Source: Anaerolineaceae bacterium UBA6073
GTDB lineage: Bacteria; Chloroflexota; Anaerolineae; Anaerolineales; Anaerolineaceae
DNA length: 64,000 nt
Direction of reading: 5' to 3'
Assembly (NCBI GenBank): GCA_002436085.1
Contig: DIXT01000030.1
Location: 65,260-129,259 of the forward strand
In this document: positions 26,544-35,607 of the stretch, piece by piece
Layout of the letters: each line of letters begins with the position of its first letter
Position numbering within the stretch: position 1 is the first letter of the stretch
The notes under the pieces: generated by a model
Told to the model about the DNA's origin: nothing
What the model saw: the letters and a program-made list of their open reading frames with translations, nothing else
The model's database searches: none
Program-made: the position numbers and the translations under genes

Positions 26544-27416
26544 CTATTGGAAGAGTTGATAGAAAAAGGGTGGAACGGTGAAAGCCCCGAGTTTGTACCC
26601 ATAAACCAGGATCAGGCTTACAGCAACAATCAGAAGGCCAAACGCGATAACCGCATAATCCCACCAGTGGTACTTGAGTTCGAACAGCCAGGTGCGTTTG
26701 CGCTGGCCGAAACCGCGCAAATCCATGGCGTTGGCAATATCCTCGCTGGAGAGGATGGCATTCATGGTTACCGGAATAATGAGCGGCGCGATCCGGCCGA
26801 TTTTCCGGACGATGCCGCCTTTCACATCGTCCAGTTCAAAGGCGCGGGCGCGCTGGGCATCCAGGGTGATTGAGAAACTGCGTGCCAGACTGGGAATGAA
26901 ACGGATGGCAAGTTCTATGGTGTAAGCCAGTTTGTCCGGCAAGCCCAGCTTACTGAAGGTGGCTCCGTAGGAACGCGAGTCCATGGTGTAGGGAATCAGG
27001 ATAAAAAACATGGAGATCCCGCCGATGCGCATCAGCTGGCAGAGGGCAAACCATATCCGGTCCACAGTAAGGCCGGGCTTCAACAGCTTGCCAAACAGGC
27101 GCAGGCCCTCCGGCCAGACCAATTGCCCGCCTTCTGGCACCACGCCGCCCGCTCCACCGCCGGTGATGATGGTGTTGACGACGATCATGGTAAAGAGCAT
27201 GATTAACACCAGCGTCCAACCGCGGCGCGTTTCTTTCCAGCTGGTTCTTCCCAGGCTGTACCAGATTACGGCGATGAGAAACAGAACCGCCAGCATAGAA
27301 CTGTTCCAGGTCGATGTGGCGGCCACCAGAAAGGCGAAGGAAAAAATCCAGCGCGCCCGGGGATCGATCTGATCCATCGGGCTGCCGCGGTATTTATAGT
27401 GCCAGCTTACCAGCAT
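26544..27416 (-). CDS. ecfT: ECF transporter transmembrane subunit EcfT
   Basis: 290 residues, about five transmembrane helices. It has the coupling helix motifs of the family, ARAFEL near residue 190 (second Ala-Arg motif) and MDLRGFGQRKRT near 235. It couples the ATPases to the S component in the membrane. Last gene of a four-gene minus-strand unit. No clear ribosome site precedes ATG at 27416. A terminator-like hairpin separates it from the S component gene, so its level may be set by read-through. Confidence 0.85.
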   Translation of the reverse strand: MLVSWHYKYRGSPMDQIDPRARWIFSFAFLVAATSTWNSSMLAVLFLIAVIWYSLGRTSWKETRRGWTLVLIMLFTMIVVNTIITGGGAGGVVPEGGQLVWPEGLRLFGKLLKPGLTVDRIWFALCQLMRIGGISMFFILIPYTMDSRSYGATFSKLGLPDKLAYTIELAIRFIPSLARSFSITLDAQRARAFELDDVKGGIVRKIGRIAPLIIPVTMNAILSSEDIANAMDLRGFGQRKRTWLFELKYHWWDYAVIAFGLLIVAVSLILVYGYKLGAFTVPPFFYQLFQ

Positions 27417-27424
27417 GGTGAGTC

Positions 27425-27458
27425 AAAAAAGGGGGCAGGCAGCTGCGGCTGCCTGCCC
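27425..27458 (-). terminator. terminator-like attenuator between ecfS and ecfT
   Basis: On the minus strand GGGCAGGCAGC / GCTGCCTGCCC, perfect 11-bp stem with 4-base loop, then CC and six T. It lies 9-42 bases before the ecfT start, inside the unit. Confidence 0.82.
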
Positions 27459-27469
27459 TGGAAATCGAA

Positions 27470-28024
27470 TTAACTGCGTCCGCTGCGCTGGGTAACGGCA
27501 GCGTAAGCAATCATCAGAAGCGGAACCAGCACCAGTCCATTGACCACATCCGGGATGAAGGCGGGCAGGAAGTTGGCGAAGATAACGGTATTCATATCCG
27601 CGCCGGAAACCCACATTTCGGATAGGGCTGCGACGCCCATGCCAACCGCGGAGCCAAGCACCACAAACAACTCAGCAAGCAGGATGGATTTGCCTGCTTT
27701 ATAGTCCTGGATAAGGGGATAGATCAAGCCCGGAACCAAACCGAGCAGGCCGTTGCCGAGATCCCACCAGAACCAGAAGCCGTAACCGGAGAGCAGGTCC
27801 GCCAGGATATTGCCGACAAAACCGGCAATGAAACCCACAATCGGGCCAAACGCGATGCCAAAGAACATCGGGATAACGACCGCGGGTCTGAAGGAGACGT
27901 TGCCAGCGCCGGGCAGCTGGATCATATTGGTAGCGTATGCCAGAACGGCATATAAGGCCGCGCCGATGGCGGCATATACAACTTGCTTCGTACCGAATTT
28001 CCACAAAGACTTCTTTTCCTGCAT
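27470..28024 (-). CDS. ECF transporter S component
   Basis: 184-residue integral membrane protein with about six helices that binds the transported small molecule. Features: basic N-terminus then VVYAAIGAALYAVLAY, the family-type loop PGAGNVSFRPAVVIPMFFG, and GFVGNILADLLSG. Substrate not assignable from sequence; the SAM hydrolase gene in the same unit hints at a purine- or methionine-related compound. ATG preceded by AAGGAGG on the minus strand. Confidence 0.8.
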   Translation of the reverse strand: MQEKKSLWKFGTKQVVYAAIGAALYAVLAYATNMIQLPGAGNVSFRPAVVIPMFFGIAFGPIVGFIAGFVGNILADLLSGYGFWFWWDLGNGLLGLVPGLIYPLIQDYKAGKSILLAELFVVLGSAVGMGVAALSEMWVSGADMNTVIFANFLPAFIPDVVNGLVLVPLLMIAYAAVTQRSGRS

Positions 28025-28069
28025 ACAAAACCTCCTTAAATTTAGATGATCGAATTAGACACAACCATT

Positions 28070-29692
28070 TTACCCGATATAGCGCGCCAGTGCTTCCGCG
28101 CGCTGGAATTTCCCTGTCTGCGGGAACATGCGGAAGTTCAGTTCCAGCAGGCTGGTTGGCAGCAGCCGCCATTTGAGCAGCTGCTCTGTATCCTTTAGGA
28201 CGTCCTGCGGCGTGCCGTCAGCGACAATCCGGCCGTCAAAGAGCACGATGATGCGATTGGCGTAGGTCAAGGCCAGGTCCAAATCGTGTGTGATGAAGAT
28301 GATGGAATCAAAGCCGGGCATTTGCAGGATGGTATCCATAAAGGATTGGTAATTCCAGTAATCCTGCCCGGCAGTAGGTTCGTCCATCATCAGAATGCGC
28401 GAGCGCATGGAAAGCACGGAGGCGATGCTCACGCGCTTTTGCTGCCCGAATGACAGCGCCAGCGGCGGGGTGCCCAGTTCTTCCTCGAGATGCACGGATT
28501 GAATCGCCCAACGCACGTTCTCCTGGATGGTTTCCTTATCAAAGCCCAGGTTTTTTGGCCCAAAGGCCAGCTCATCCTGCACCGTCGGGGCAAATAGCAT
28601 CTGCGTCGGGCTTTGGAAGACATAACCCACCGTCCGCGCGGCTTTTGCCACGGTTGTGGATTTTGACTCAACGCCTTCCAGCAGCACGCTGCCGCGCGTG
28701 GGCTTGAGCAAACCCAGCGCGTGTTTGACAAGCGTGGTTTTACCGGAACCGTTGTGCCCAAGAATGGCAATCACTTCTCCGGCGTGCACGTTCAGATTTA
28801 CCCCGTGCAGCACTTCGGGCAGGTCTTCGTGGTAGCGAAATCCCACTTCTTTGAATTCAATCAGAGGTTTGGAATAGTCCAGCGGGGGCACCGCCGGCAC
28901 AAATTCAGTTTCGGGCGCATCTTTTGCCCTGGCCAGGACATCTGCAGCGGGCAGCTTAATCTTGTGATAGTCCACCACCTGGCTGAGTCCTGCGGGTTCG
29001 CCTTGATAAGTAATCTCACCGTCTTCCATGTAGACCACGCGCTCGGGATGAATGGCAAGCACGTCTTCCAAGCGGTGTTCCACAATCATGACCGCCAGGC
29101 CTTCGTCCGCCAGCTGCCGGAATGCCAGCAGCGCTTCATGCGCGGAAGCCGGGTCCAGGCTGGCAAGCGGTTCATCCAGCAGCAGGATTTTAGGCTGCAT
29201 CGCTAGCACGCCAGCCAGCGCTACTTTTTGCTTTTCGCCTCCGGAAGTCCCAAAGGTTTCTTTATCACGCAGGTGCAAAATGTTCAACCGTTTTAGCGCT
29301 TCTTCGCCGCGTCGGATCATTTCTGAGCGTTCCATACCCAAAGATTCCAGCCCGAAGCAAACTTCATTGAGCACGTATGTGCCGAGGATTTGTCTTTCGG
29401 GGTCCTGCAGCAGGGTCCCGACGTTCTGCGAGATATCCGCGAGGGTATTTCCGCGCACGCTCTCGCCGTAAAGCAGGATATCGCCCGTCATTTCGCCATG
29501 GTAGGCTTCGGGGATGAGGCCGTTAATACAGCGCATCAGGGTGGTCTTGCCGCAGCCGCTGGAACCCGCCAGCAGCAGCACTTCCCCGGAGTGCAGCTCC
29601 AGGTTGAGGTTCTTAATCGCAGGGGTACCGCGGGAGTTGTAGCGGAAAGAAAGGTCCCGGATTACGAGGGGCAGAACTTGCGGTTCAGTCAT
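28070..29692 (-). CDS. ecfA: ECF transporter ATPase, two fused ABC domains
   Basis: 540 residues carrying both energising ATPases in one chain. Domain 1: Walker A AGSSGCGKTT at 42-51, ISQNVGTLLQDPERQ Q-loop, SGGEKQK signature, ILLLDEPLASLD. Domain 2 from about residue 275: GHNGSGKTT near 315, FQSPTQMLF, LSFGQQKR in place of LSGGQ, ILMMDEPTAGQD. The second signature reads SFGQQ, so the two sites are not equal. The start overlaps the end of the SAM hydrolase gene by eight bases. Domains correspond to EcfA1 and EcfA2. Confidence 0.9.
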   Translation of the reverse strand: MTEPQVLPLVIRDLSFRYNSRGTPAIKNLNLELHSGEVLLLAGSSGCGKTTLMRCINGLIPEAYHGEMTGDILLYGESVRGNTLADISQNVGTLLQDPERQILGTYVLNEVCFGLESLGMERSEMIRRGEEALKRLNILHLRDKETFGTSGGEKQKVALAGVLAMQPKILLLDEPLASLDPASAHEALLAFRQLADEGLAVMIVEHRLEDVLAIHPERVVYMEDGEITYQGEPAGLSQVVDYHKIKLPAADVLARAKDAPETEFVPAVPPLDYSKPLIEFKEVGFRYHEDLPEVLHGVNLNVHAGEVIAILGHNGSGKTTLVKHALGLLKPTRGSVLLEGVESKSTTVAKAARTVGYVFQSPTQMLFAPTVQDELAFGPKNLGFDKETIQENVRWAIQSVHLEEELGTPPLALSFGQQKRVSIASVLSMRSRILMMDEPTAGQDYWNYQSFMDTILQMPGFDSIIFITHDLDLALTYANRIIVLFDGRIVADGTPQDVLKDTEQLLKWRLLPTSLLELNFRMFPQTGKFQRAEALARYIG

Positions 29693-30476
29693 TCAGGCTG
29701 ACCTCAACGATATCATCAACCTGCGCGGAAAGGGCGTTTTTCGCGCTGCCGTTAACAACTGCGATTTCGATGTAACCCTCGCTGTCCTCCAAGGCCACCA
29801 AGTCGCCAGCTTGTTTGTGACCGTAAGAGGGCACAAGCCCGGCGATGGTCCTGCCGCGAATGGTGAAAGTTACACGTTCGCGATCTTTGACCTGTCTTGC
29901 CGGCAGGTCAGTGGTGAGGTTGCCGAACACATCCGCCAGCAGAATATGCGCACGAAAGCCGTTTTCCGTTTGCTCTGCTTTGGGCAGGGGTTTACGGACA
30001 ATATCCGTCACAGGCGTACCCAGTTCGGATAAGACGACACCGCTGGCGAGGTGCGCGCCGCAAGGAGCAAAAATATCGCGTCCGTGGAAGGTGTGGCTCA
30101 CGTTGGGCAGCCAGAAGCGGGCTTGGTCGAGGCAAACGACCTGAACGGATTCCCCGGCTGCCTCGGCGTCTTCCAGCATAGCGGTCAGCAAACCGTTATC
30201 CGGGGCGATGAAGAACTGGTTTCCGAAGCGCGCGCCGATTGGCCGGCGCTGCGTGCCGACGCCGGGGTCAACCACGGCAATATGCACCGAGCCTGGCGGG
30301 AATAACGGCGCCGCGCGCCACAGCGCGACCGCGCCCTGACGCACATCCTGGGGGGGAATGTCGTGGGTGATATCTGCGATCTGCGCGCCGGGCGCGATGC
30401 CCCAGATAACCCCTTTCAGTGTGCCGACAAAGCCGTTAAGGTTGCCAAAATCTGTTGTGAGGGAGATAACTGTCAT
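29685..30476 (-). CDS. S-adenosylmethionine hydrolase (DUF62 family)
   Basis: Cleaves SAM to adenosine and methionine using hydroxide. 263 residues. The family's Asp-Arg-His water-activating triad is visible as D70 (VVDPGVGT), R77 (seven residues later) and H131 (FHGRDIF). TTDFG at 7-11 and DVFGNLTTDL are also typical. First gene of the ECF unit with an eight-base overlap to the ATPase gene, so it is made together with the transporter. The link between SAM cleavage and the imported substrate is not established. Confidence 0.87.
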   Translation of the reverse strand: MTVISLTTDFGNLNGFVGTLKGVIWGIAPGAQIADITHDIPPQDVRQGAVALWRAAPLFPPGSVHIAVVDPGVGTQRRPIGARFGNQFFIAPDNGLLTAMLEDAEAAGESVQVVCLDQARFWLPNVSHTFHGRDIFAPCGAHLASGVVLSELGTPVTDIVRKPLPKAEQTENGFRAHILLADVFGNLTTDLPARQVKDRERVTFTIRGRTIAGLVPSYGHKQAGDLVALEDSEGYIEIAVVNGSAKNALSAQVDDIVEVSLND

Positions 30477-30628
30477 GCGCTAAGGTTAACATTCAGGCAG
30501 GAAAACGTCAAGAAACTTGGACACAAGCGGAAGCTGAAAACCCTGATAAAACTGAAGCCAGCCTACAACAACAAATCATGGATGTTCAGGAAAGCCCGCC
30601 GGAAATTGTGTTAAAATCAGGTTAATTC

Positions 30629-30656
30629 TTGACAAACAAATGATTCGTACTAAAAT
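30629..30656 (+). promoter_or_regulatory. promoter of the MarR gene
   Basis: TTGACA (perfect) and TAAAAT separated by 16 bases. Two ACTAAA repeats at 30649 and 30670 around the predicted start of transcription could be regulator half-sites. Confidence 0.7.
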
Positions 30657-30674
30657 AGTTGATATGTTTACTAA

Positions 30675-31196
30675 ATGCAATCGCGCATAGTCTTCAGGGA
30701 AATGGCACTGGAACGCATGGTTTTTTACGAATCTTTGAAAGCGATTTTCCTTCACATCGACAACCACGAGAAGGCTTTCCTGAGCCGTTATAACCTGTCG
30801 ATTCCGCGCTTTTACGCACTGCTGCACATCCATAACCATCCCGGGATTAGTTATATGGACCTGACCGACCTGATGCTCTGCACTAAATCCAACACAACCC
30901 GTGTTGTGCAAGGCATGCAGAAGGACGGGCTGGTGCTGCGCAAGATGGACCCCGCAGATCGGCGCAGCTTCCAGCTGTCGCTGAGCCAATCAGGCAACGC
31001 GCTTTTCCAGAAAGTCTATCCCGAATACGTTGCGCTCGTAGACAGCTTGATGTCGCTCTTCAGTGATGAGGAGTTGGAACGTTACGCCCTTGCGAGCAAT
31101 CACATCGAAAACACCCTGGCTCCAGATAACCTGGCGAGCCGGAAATCTGCGCTGCGCGTTGAGAACCCGCAGCCTGTTTCATCGCTAATCAACTGA
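30675..31196 (+). CDS. MarR family transcriptional regulator
   Basis: 173 residues with a winged helix-turn-helix: LSIPRFYALLHIHNHPGISYMDLTDLM, then the recognition helix KSNTTRVVQGMQKDGLV and the wing RKMDPADRRSFQLSLSQSG (D-x-R-D-like). The ATG at 30675 lacks a clear ribosome site; Met10 and Met15 are alternatives. The gene is 67 bases before the sugar importer genes on the same strand and probably controls them, itself, or both; ligand unknown. Confidence 0.85.
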   Translation: MQSRIVFREMALERMVFYESLKAIFLHIDNHEKAFLSRYNLSIPRFYALLHIHNHPGISYMDLTDLMLCTKSNTTRVVQGMQKDGLVLRKMDPADRRSFQLSLSQSGNALFQKVYPEYVALVDSLMSLFSDEELERYALASNHIENTLAPDNLASRKSALRVENPQPVSSLIN

Positions 31197-31263
31197 GGTC
31201 AGGATGTCTATTCAAAAAAGGCAAACACAGCCAAATCATTCAACTGTTTCAAAGGAGAAACCA

Positions 31264-32799
31264 ATGAAGAAAAGTGTAATGCTCGTCGCAATCTTTTTGA
31301 TTGCCAGTATGGTGCTTGGCGCTTGCGCCACAGCAACAGAGGCTCCCGCGACTGAGGCTCCTGTCGTAACCGAAGCTCCGACCGAAGCCCCGACCGAGGT
31401 TCCGACCGAAGCATCCGCCGGTACCTTGCGCATTTGGGCTGACGAACAGCGCGCCCCCGTTCTTACTGAATTGGGCGCTCAGTTCAAAGCCGAATATAAC
31501 GTGGATGTGGTCGTTGAGAATATCTCTGGTATCCGCGATCAATTCACCGTTGCAGCTCCCGCTGGCGAAGGCCCCGACATTATCGTAATCGCCCATGACC
31601 AGATGCCGGCGCTTGTTGCCTCCGGTCTGGCCGCCGAGATCGACCTCGGTGCCAAACAAGCCGATTTCCTCGAGTCCTCCATCAAAGCTTTTACCTACGC
31701 AGGCAAGCTCTATGGTATGCCCTACGCTCAGGAAAACCTCGGTTTCTTCTACAATACCGAGCTCGTCCCCACCCCTCCCACCACCTGGCAGGAAGTTTAT
31801 GACATCAGCAAACAACTGATTGCTGACGGCAAAGTGGAATATGGTATCGTTCTCGGCGGCACCTCCTACGATGCGTATCCCTGGATGACCTCTCAGGGCG
31901 GTTACATCTTTGGTGTGGACGCCAATGGCGACTACAATCCTGCTGACATCGGCGTCGGCGGCGAAGGCATGATAAGGTTCGGCGAAATGGCTCTGCAGTG
32001 GGTCAAAGACGGCGTTCTTTCCAATAACACCGACAACACCACCGCCAAATCTATGTTCAAAGACGGCAACGTTGCCTTCTTCATGAACGGTCCCTGGGAA
32101 ATCAAAAACCTGCGTGAAGCCGGCACTCCCTTCGCCATCACCAAGTTCCCCGATGGCGGAACTCCCTTCCTCGGTGTCCAGGGCTTTGTCGTGAACGCCT
32201 TCAGCGAGAACATCCTGCTTGCGCAGTCCTTCCTGACCGAATTTGTCGCGACCGAAGATGCTATGCTCAAGTTCTACGAAGCCGACCCCCGCGGTCCCGC
32301 CTACAAACCCGCTCTTGAGAAAGTGGATGATGCGGACCTGATCGCGATTGCCGCTGCCGGCGAAGGCGCTCTGCCTATGCCCGCTATCCCCGAAATGGGC
32401 GCTGTCTGGTCTGACTGGGGCAATGCCCTGACCTTTATCTTCAATGAAGAGAAAACCCCCGAACAGGCTTATACAGATGCCGCCAACAACATCAGGATTG
32501 CCATTGCCTCCAAGGGCATGGTCAATGTGCCTGGTTCCTTCCAGAGCTTAGTTGGCTGCGCCTCTGACTGGATGCCTTACTGCGCTCAGACCGCTCTGGT
32601 CAAGGGCGATGACGGCAAATACACCGGCACCTTCCTGATCCCCGCGGGCGACTACGAATGTAAAGTTGCGCTCGACGGCGGTTGGGCTGTCTCCTACGGC
32701 GACGGCGATGCCAACTACAAGTTCACGGTTGCCGCTGATGGCAATGTGACCTTCATCTTTGATCCCGAAACCACAACCCTCGAGATCATTGTTCCGTAA
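31264..32799 (+). CDS. maltose-type sugar-binding lipoprotein with C-terminal X25-like domain
   Basis: 511 residues. Lipoprotein signal ending in VLGAC (C21), an Ala/Pro/Thr/Glu linker, then a MalE-type solute-binding fold: TLRIWADEQRAP, VDVVVENIS, GPDIIVIAHDQMP, YGMPYAQENLGFFYNTELV, MFKDGNVAFFMNGPWEI. The last 85 residues (from about 425) are an extra domain with CASDWMPYCAQTALVK, TFLIPAGDYECKVAL and WAVSYGDGDANYKFTV, resembling the X25 domain of pullulanases. ATG at 31264 follows AAAGGAG; an in-frame start at 31204 is rejected. First gene of the importer. Confidence 0.85.
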   Translation: MKKSVMLVAIFLIASMVLGACATATEAPATEAPVVTEAPTEAPTEVPTEASAGTLRIWADEQRAPVLTELGAQFKAEYNVDVVVENISGIRDQFTVAAPAGEGPDIIVIAHDQMPALVASGLAAEIDLGAKQADFLESSIKAFTYAGKLYGMPYAQENLGFFYNTELVPTPPTTWQEVYDISKQLIADGKVEYGIVLGGTSYDAYPWMTSQGGYIFGVDANGDYNPADIGVGGEGMIRFGEMALQWVKDGVLSNNTDNTTAKSMFKDGNVAFFMNGPWEIKNLREAGTPFAITKFPDGGTPFLGVQGFVVNAFSENILLAQSFLTEFVATEDAMLKFYEADPRGPAYKPALEKVDDADLIAIAAAGEGALPMPAIPEMGAVWSDWGNALTFIFNEEKTPEQAYTDAANNIRIAIASKGMVNVPGSFQSLVGCASDWMPYCAQTALVKGDDGKYTGTFLIPAGDYECKVALDGGWAVSYGDGDANYKFTVAADGNVTFIFDPETTTLEIIVP

Positions 32800-32817
32800 A
32801 TCAGTTTTATAGTAACT

Positions 32818-32845
32818 GAGGAGACCAGGTTTGCCTGGTCTCCTC
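32818..32845 (+). promoter_or_regulatory. intercistronic hairpin between malE-like and malF-like genes
   Basis: Perfect 12-bp stem GAGGAGACCAGG / CCTGGTCTCCTC with TTTG loop and no T-run. A stabilising or processing hairpin after the binding-protein gene would allow more of it than of the permeases. Confidence 0.75.
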
Positions 32846-32914
32846 CAAACAATTTAATACGCAGTGTTCTTCGCAACACAAAGTGTGCTTTGCAACAAGA
32901 AGGAGTGACAGGTA

Positions 32915-34519
32915 ATGGGTGAAACGACTATCACGAAAACTCAGTTTGCAAAACAAACGATTTCCGGTCTTTCCTCGATTATCACCACCGCAATCGTTCT
33001 TTTAGTTGATGCGCTCCTTGGATACTTTACCTATCGATTAATCACCCTGGGGTACATTCCGCTCGCGGTAGTTTTTATTTTGATTATCGCGATCATCAGC
33101 TTTGCGTTCCTCGTCCCAAAAGCCCATATGTTTCGCTGGATGGCAGTCGGTTTGGCTGCCTGGCTGCTGTTCTCAATCTTCCCCATCCTTTATACCATTT
33201 ACAATGCCTTTACTAACTACGGCGATGGCCATCTGATTACCCAGACGCAAGCTATCGCGCAAATCGAAGCGCAGACTTACCTGCCTGAAACGGGTAAAGC
33301 CTACCAATGGGTTGCATATCGTTCACCGGAAAACACTTACTTGCTCTGGTTGAAAGACGCTGAGGGCAATACCAGTATTGTGAGGATGGTAGACGCTCAG
33401 GCAGAAGATTACACACTTGAAGTGGTACCGGGTCAAAATGGTATTGGGGAGCTTGACGAGGAAGGCGCGCCAAAAACGATTGAGGACTATACCCGACTTA
33501 ACCGCATTTCTGCGGCGACTGATAAGAACCTGACCAACATCAAATTTGGCGATCCGGAAAAGACCATTCAGATTCGCAGTCCTTCAGAAGCGGCGGAACT
33601 ATTGCCGCTGTTCGTGTACGACCCAGAAGCCAACACATTCACCAACCAGCAGACCGGAGTGGTCTATTCGGATATCGAAGGGACATACACTGCCAAAAAC
33701 GGCGAAAAATTGATCCCTGGATACTCGGCTGTGGTAGGCACGAAGAACTTTGTGCAGTTCATCTCTGCACCCGGACTGCGCGGACCACTTGCAACGATTG
33801 TGGTCTGGAACTTCATATTCGCTTTTATGAGCTTGTTCCTGACATTCTCCGTGGGTCTGTTGATCTCCATTATTTATGGAGACCCTAAGTTTAAAGGCAA
33901 AAAGCTCCTGCGCTCGCTGCTGCTGATTCCCTACACCATTCCCAGCCTGATCACCATCCTGATCTGGCGCGGTATGTTGAATCCAGATCTTGGCGTCGTC
34001 AACCGCGTATTGGAAAGTGTGTTTGGGCTCTCCCCGGATTGGTTTAACGTCCCTTGGCTGGCGCGTTCGGCTATTCTAATTGTCAACACCTGGTTGGGGT
34101 ATCCCTACTGGATGTTAGTTACTAGCGGCGCTTTGCAGTCCATTCCAAGCGACATCTACGAAGCAGCTGAGGTGGACGGCGCTACGGGTTGGCAACGCTT
34201 CTGGAATATCACACTTCCATTGCTGCTGGTCTCTGTAGGTCCGTTGATGATTGCTTCGTTTATCTTCAATTTCAACAATTTCAATCTGATCTACGCGTTT
34301 ATCAACGGTGGACCGCCCATCCCGACCGCAACAACCCAGGCTGGCTACACCGACATCATCATCAGTTACGTGTACAACCTGGCTTTTGCCAGTGGTCGCG
34401 GCGTACAGTACGGTTATGCTTCGGCCATTTCATTGGTCCTGTTCGTCTTGATTGCCGTGATGTCCCTGGCGCAATTCAGGTTCACGAATATGTGGGAGGA
34501 GGTTGGAGAAAATGTCTAA
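32915..34519 (+). CDS. malF: sugar ABC permease, MalF type
   Basis: 534 residues: two or three N-terminal helices, a large extracytoplasmic segment (about 110-285) as in MalF, and five C-terminal helices. The ABC coupling motif reads YEAAEVDGATGWQRFWNITLP near residue 415-435 (EAA-x3-G-x9-I-x-LP). AAGGAG precedes ATG. It overlaps the next permease gene by eight bases. Partner of the binding lipoprotein and the MalG-type permease. Confidence 0.9.
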   Translation: MGETTITKTQFAKQTISGLSSIITTAIVLLVDALLGYFTYRLITLGYIPLAVVFILIIAIISFAFLVPKAHMFRWMAVGLAAWLLFSIFPILYTIYNAFTNYGDGHLITQTQAIAQIEAQTYLPETGKAYQWVAYRSPENTYLLWLKDAEGNTSIVRMVDAQAEDYTLEVVPGQNGIGELDEEGAPKTIEDYTRLNRISAATDKNLTNIKFGDPEKTIQIRSPSEAAELLPLFVYDPEANTFTNQQTGVVYSDIEGTYTAKNGEKLIPGYSAVVGTKNFVQFISAPGLRGPLATIVVWNFIFAFMSLFLTFSVGLLISIIYGDPKFKGKKLLRSLLLIPYTIPSLITILIWRGMLNPDLGVVNRVLESVFGLSPDWFNVPWLARSAILIVNTWLGYPYWMLVTSGALQSIPSDIYEAAEVDGATGWQRFWNITLPLLLVSVGPLMIASFIFNFNNFNLIYAFINGGPPIPTATTQAGYTDIIISYVYNLAFASGRGVQYGYASAISLVLFVLIAVMSLAQFRFTNMWEEVGENV

Positions 34520-35387
34520 TAAGCCCCAATCTATCAAAAGCAGCGAACGGGCAGGGCTGATCTTGCGCTGGCTGCTTGCTATTGTCCTGGTCACATTCAG
34601 TATTTTCCCGGTGCTCTGGATTATTTCTGCGGCAATCAACCCGGTGACTGACATGGCAAATCAGCAGCTCATTCCCAAAAACGCGGACTTTTCCAATTTC
34701 CGGGAGTTAACAACCAATCCGGTTTTTCCGTTTTTTACCTGGCTGAAGAACTCGCTGAAAGTCTCAATCCTTTCTACGCTGCTGACGCTCTCGCTGACAA
34801 CAATGGCGGCTTTCGCGTTTTCCCGCTTTCGCTTCCGCGGCAGGCAGGGGCTGCTTAAAGCCATTCTGCTCATTCAAAGCTTCCCGAACCTGCTCGCAAT
34901 CGTGGCGTTGTTCTCCATTGTCAAGCAAATCGGGGACGTCATTCCCTGGCTTGGCCTAAACACGCACGCCGGTTTAATCCTGGTGTATTCGGGCGGCGCG
35001 ATGGGTATGAACATCTGGCTGATGAAAGGATACATGGATACCATCCCGCGCGACATTGATGAATCCGCGCATGTGGACGGCGCCACCGATTGGCAGGTGT
35101 TCAGCAAGCTCATCCTGCCGCTCTTGCGGCCAATCCTGACGGTTATTGGCATCCTCAGCTTCATCGGCACCTACGGCGAGTTTATTATTGCCCGCACGTT
35201 GCTAACCAAGCGTGAGATGCAAACTGCTATGGTGGGTCTGCAAATTTTCACCGCCGGGCAATACACCCAGAACTGGGGTGTGTTCGCAGCCGGCGCGCTG
35301 ATCGCTGCGGTGCCCATTATGGCGATCTACCTGATCCTGCAGGACCAGATCGTAGGCGGTCTGACCCAAGGCGCGGTCAAGGGTTAA
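34512..35387 (+). CDS. malG: sugar ABC permease, MalG type
   Basis: 291 residues with six predicted helices and the coupling motif DESAHVDGATDWQVFSKLILP around residues 185-205. GGAGA inside the end of malF precedes ATG at 34512; an earlier in-frame TTG at 34503 is less likely. No ATPase gene follows, so the importer must share a MalK/MsmK-type ATPase encoded elsewhere. Terminator right after. Confidence 0.9.
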   Translation: MSNKPQSIKSSERAGLILRWLLAIVLVTFSIFPVLWIISAAINPVTDMANQQLIPKNADFSNFRELTTNPVFPFFTWLKNSLKVSILSTLLTLSLTTMAAFAFSRFRFRGRQGLLKAILLIQSFPNLLAIVALFSIVKQIGDVIPWLGLNTHAGLILVYSGGAMGMNIWLMKGYMDTIPRDIDESAHVDGATDWQVFSKLILPLLRPILTVIGILSFIGTYGEFIIARTLLTKREMQTAMVGLQIFTAGQYTQNWGVFAAGALIAAVPIMAIYLILQDQIVGGLTQGAVKG

Positions 35388-35400
35388 GCAACACTAACGA

Positions 35401-35430
35401 AACAGGGCGGTTGCAGCCGCCCTGTTTTTG
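35401..35430 (+). terminator. Rho-independent terminator of the sugar importer
   Basis: 10-bp stem AACAGGGCGG / CCGCCCTGTT with six-base loop, then TTTG TTT. Confidence 0.88.
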
Positions 35431-35447
35431 TTTAAGGAGAACGCTAC

Positions 35448-35594
35448 ATGGAATTTCCACAATCCAATCCTCTTGCGGTCACTGCGAGACCCTTTGCCAT
35501 CCAGCTATATTGTAATGATCTTCATTGGTTTGGCAATGGGTCGTGGCAGTCTGCACTTCTAGGCTCGGATAGTCTAAAGACCTTTGATAACTAA
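35448..35594 (+). other. short open frame (48 codons) running into a dispersed repeat
   Basis: ATG follows AAGGAG, a good ribosome site, but after about 12 codons the frame lies in a dispersed palindromic repeat and ends at TAA. It may be the remnant start of a gene destroyed by repeat insertion. No protein family is recognised, and it may also be chance. Confidence 0.25.
35485..35553 (+). repeat. dispersed palindromic repeat, copy in the malG-permease gap
   Basis: CTGCGAGACCCTTTGCCAT, a 30-base spacer, then TGGCAATGGGTC and GTGGCAGTCTGC. The same outer sequences occur at 56399-56471. The arms pair with one mismatch. Confidence 0.75.
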
Positions 35595-35607
35595 CAAGCC
35601 AAAATGC

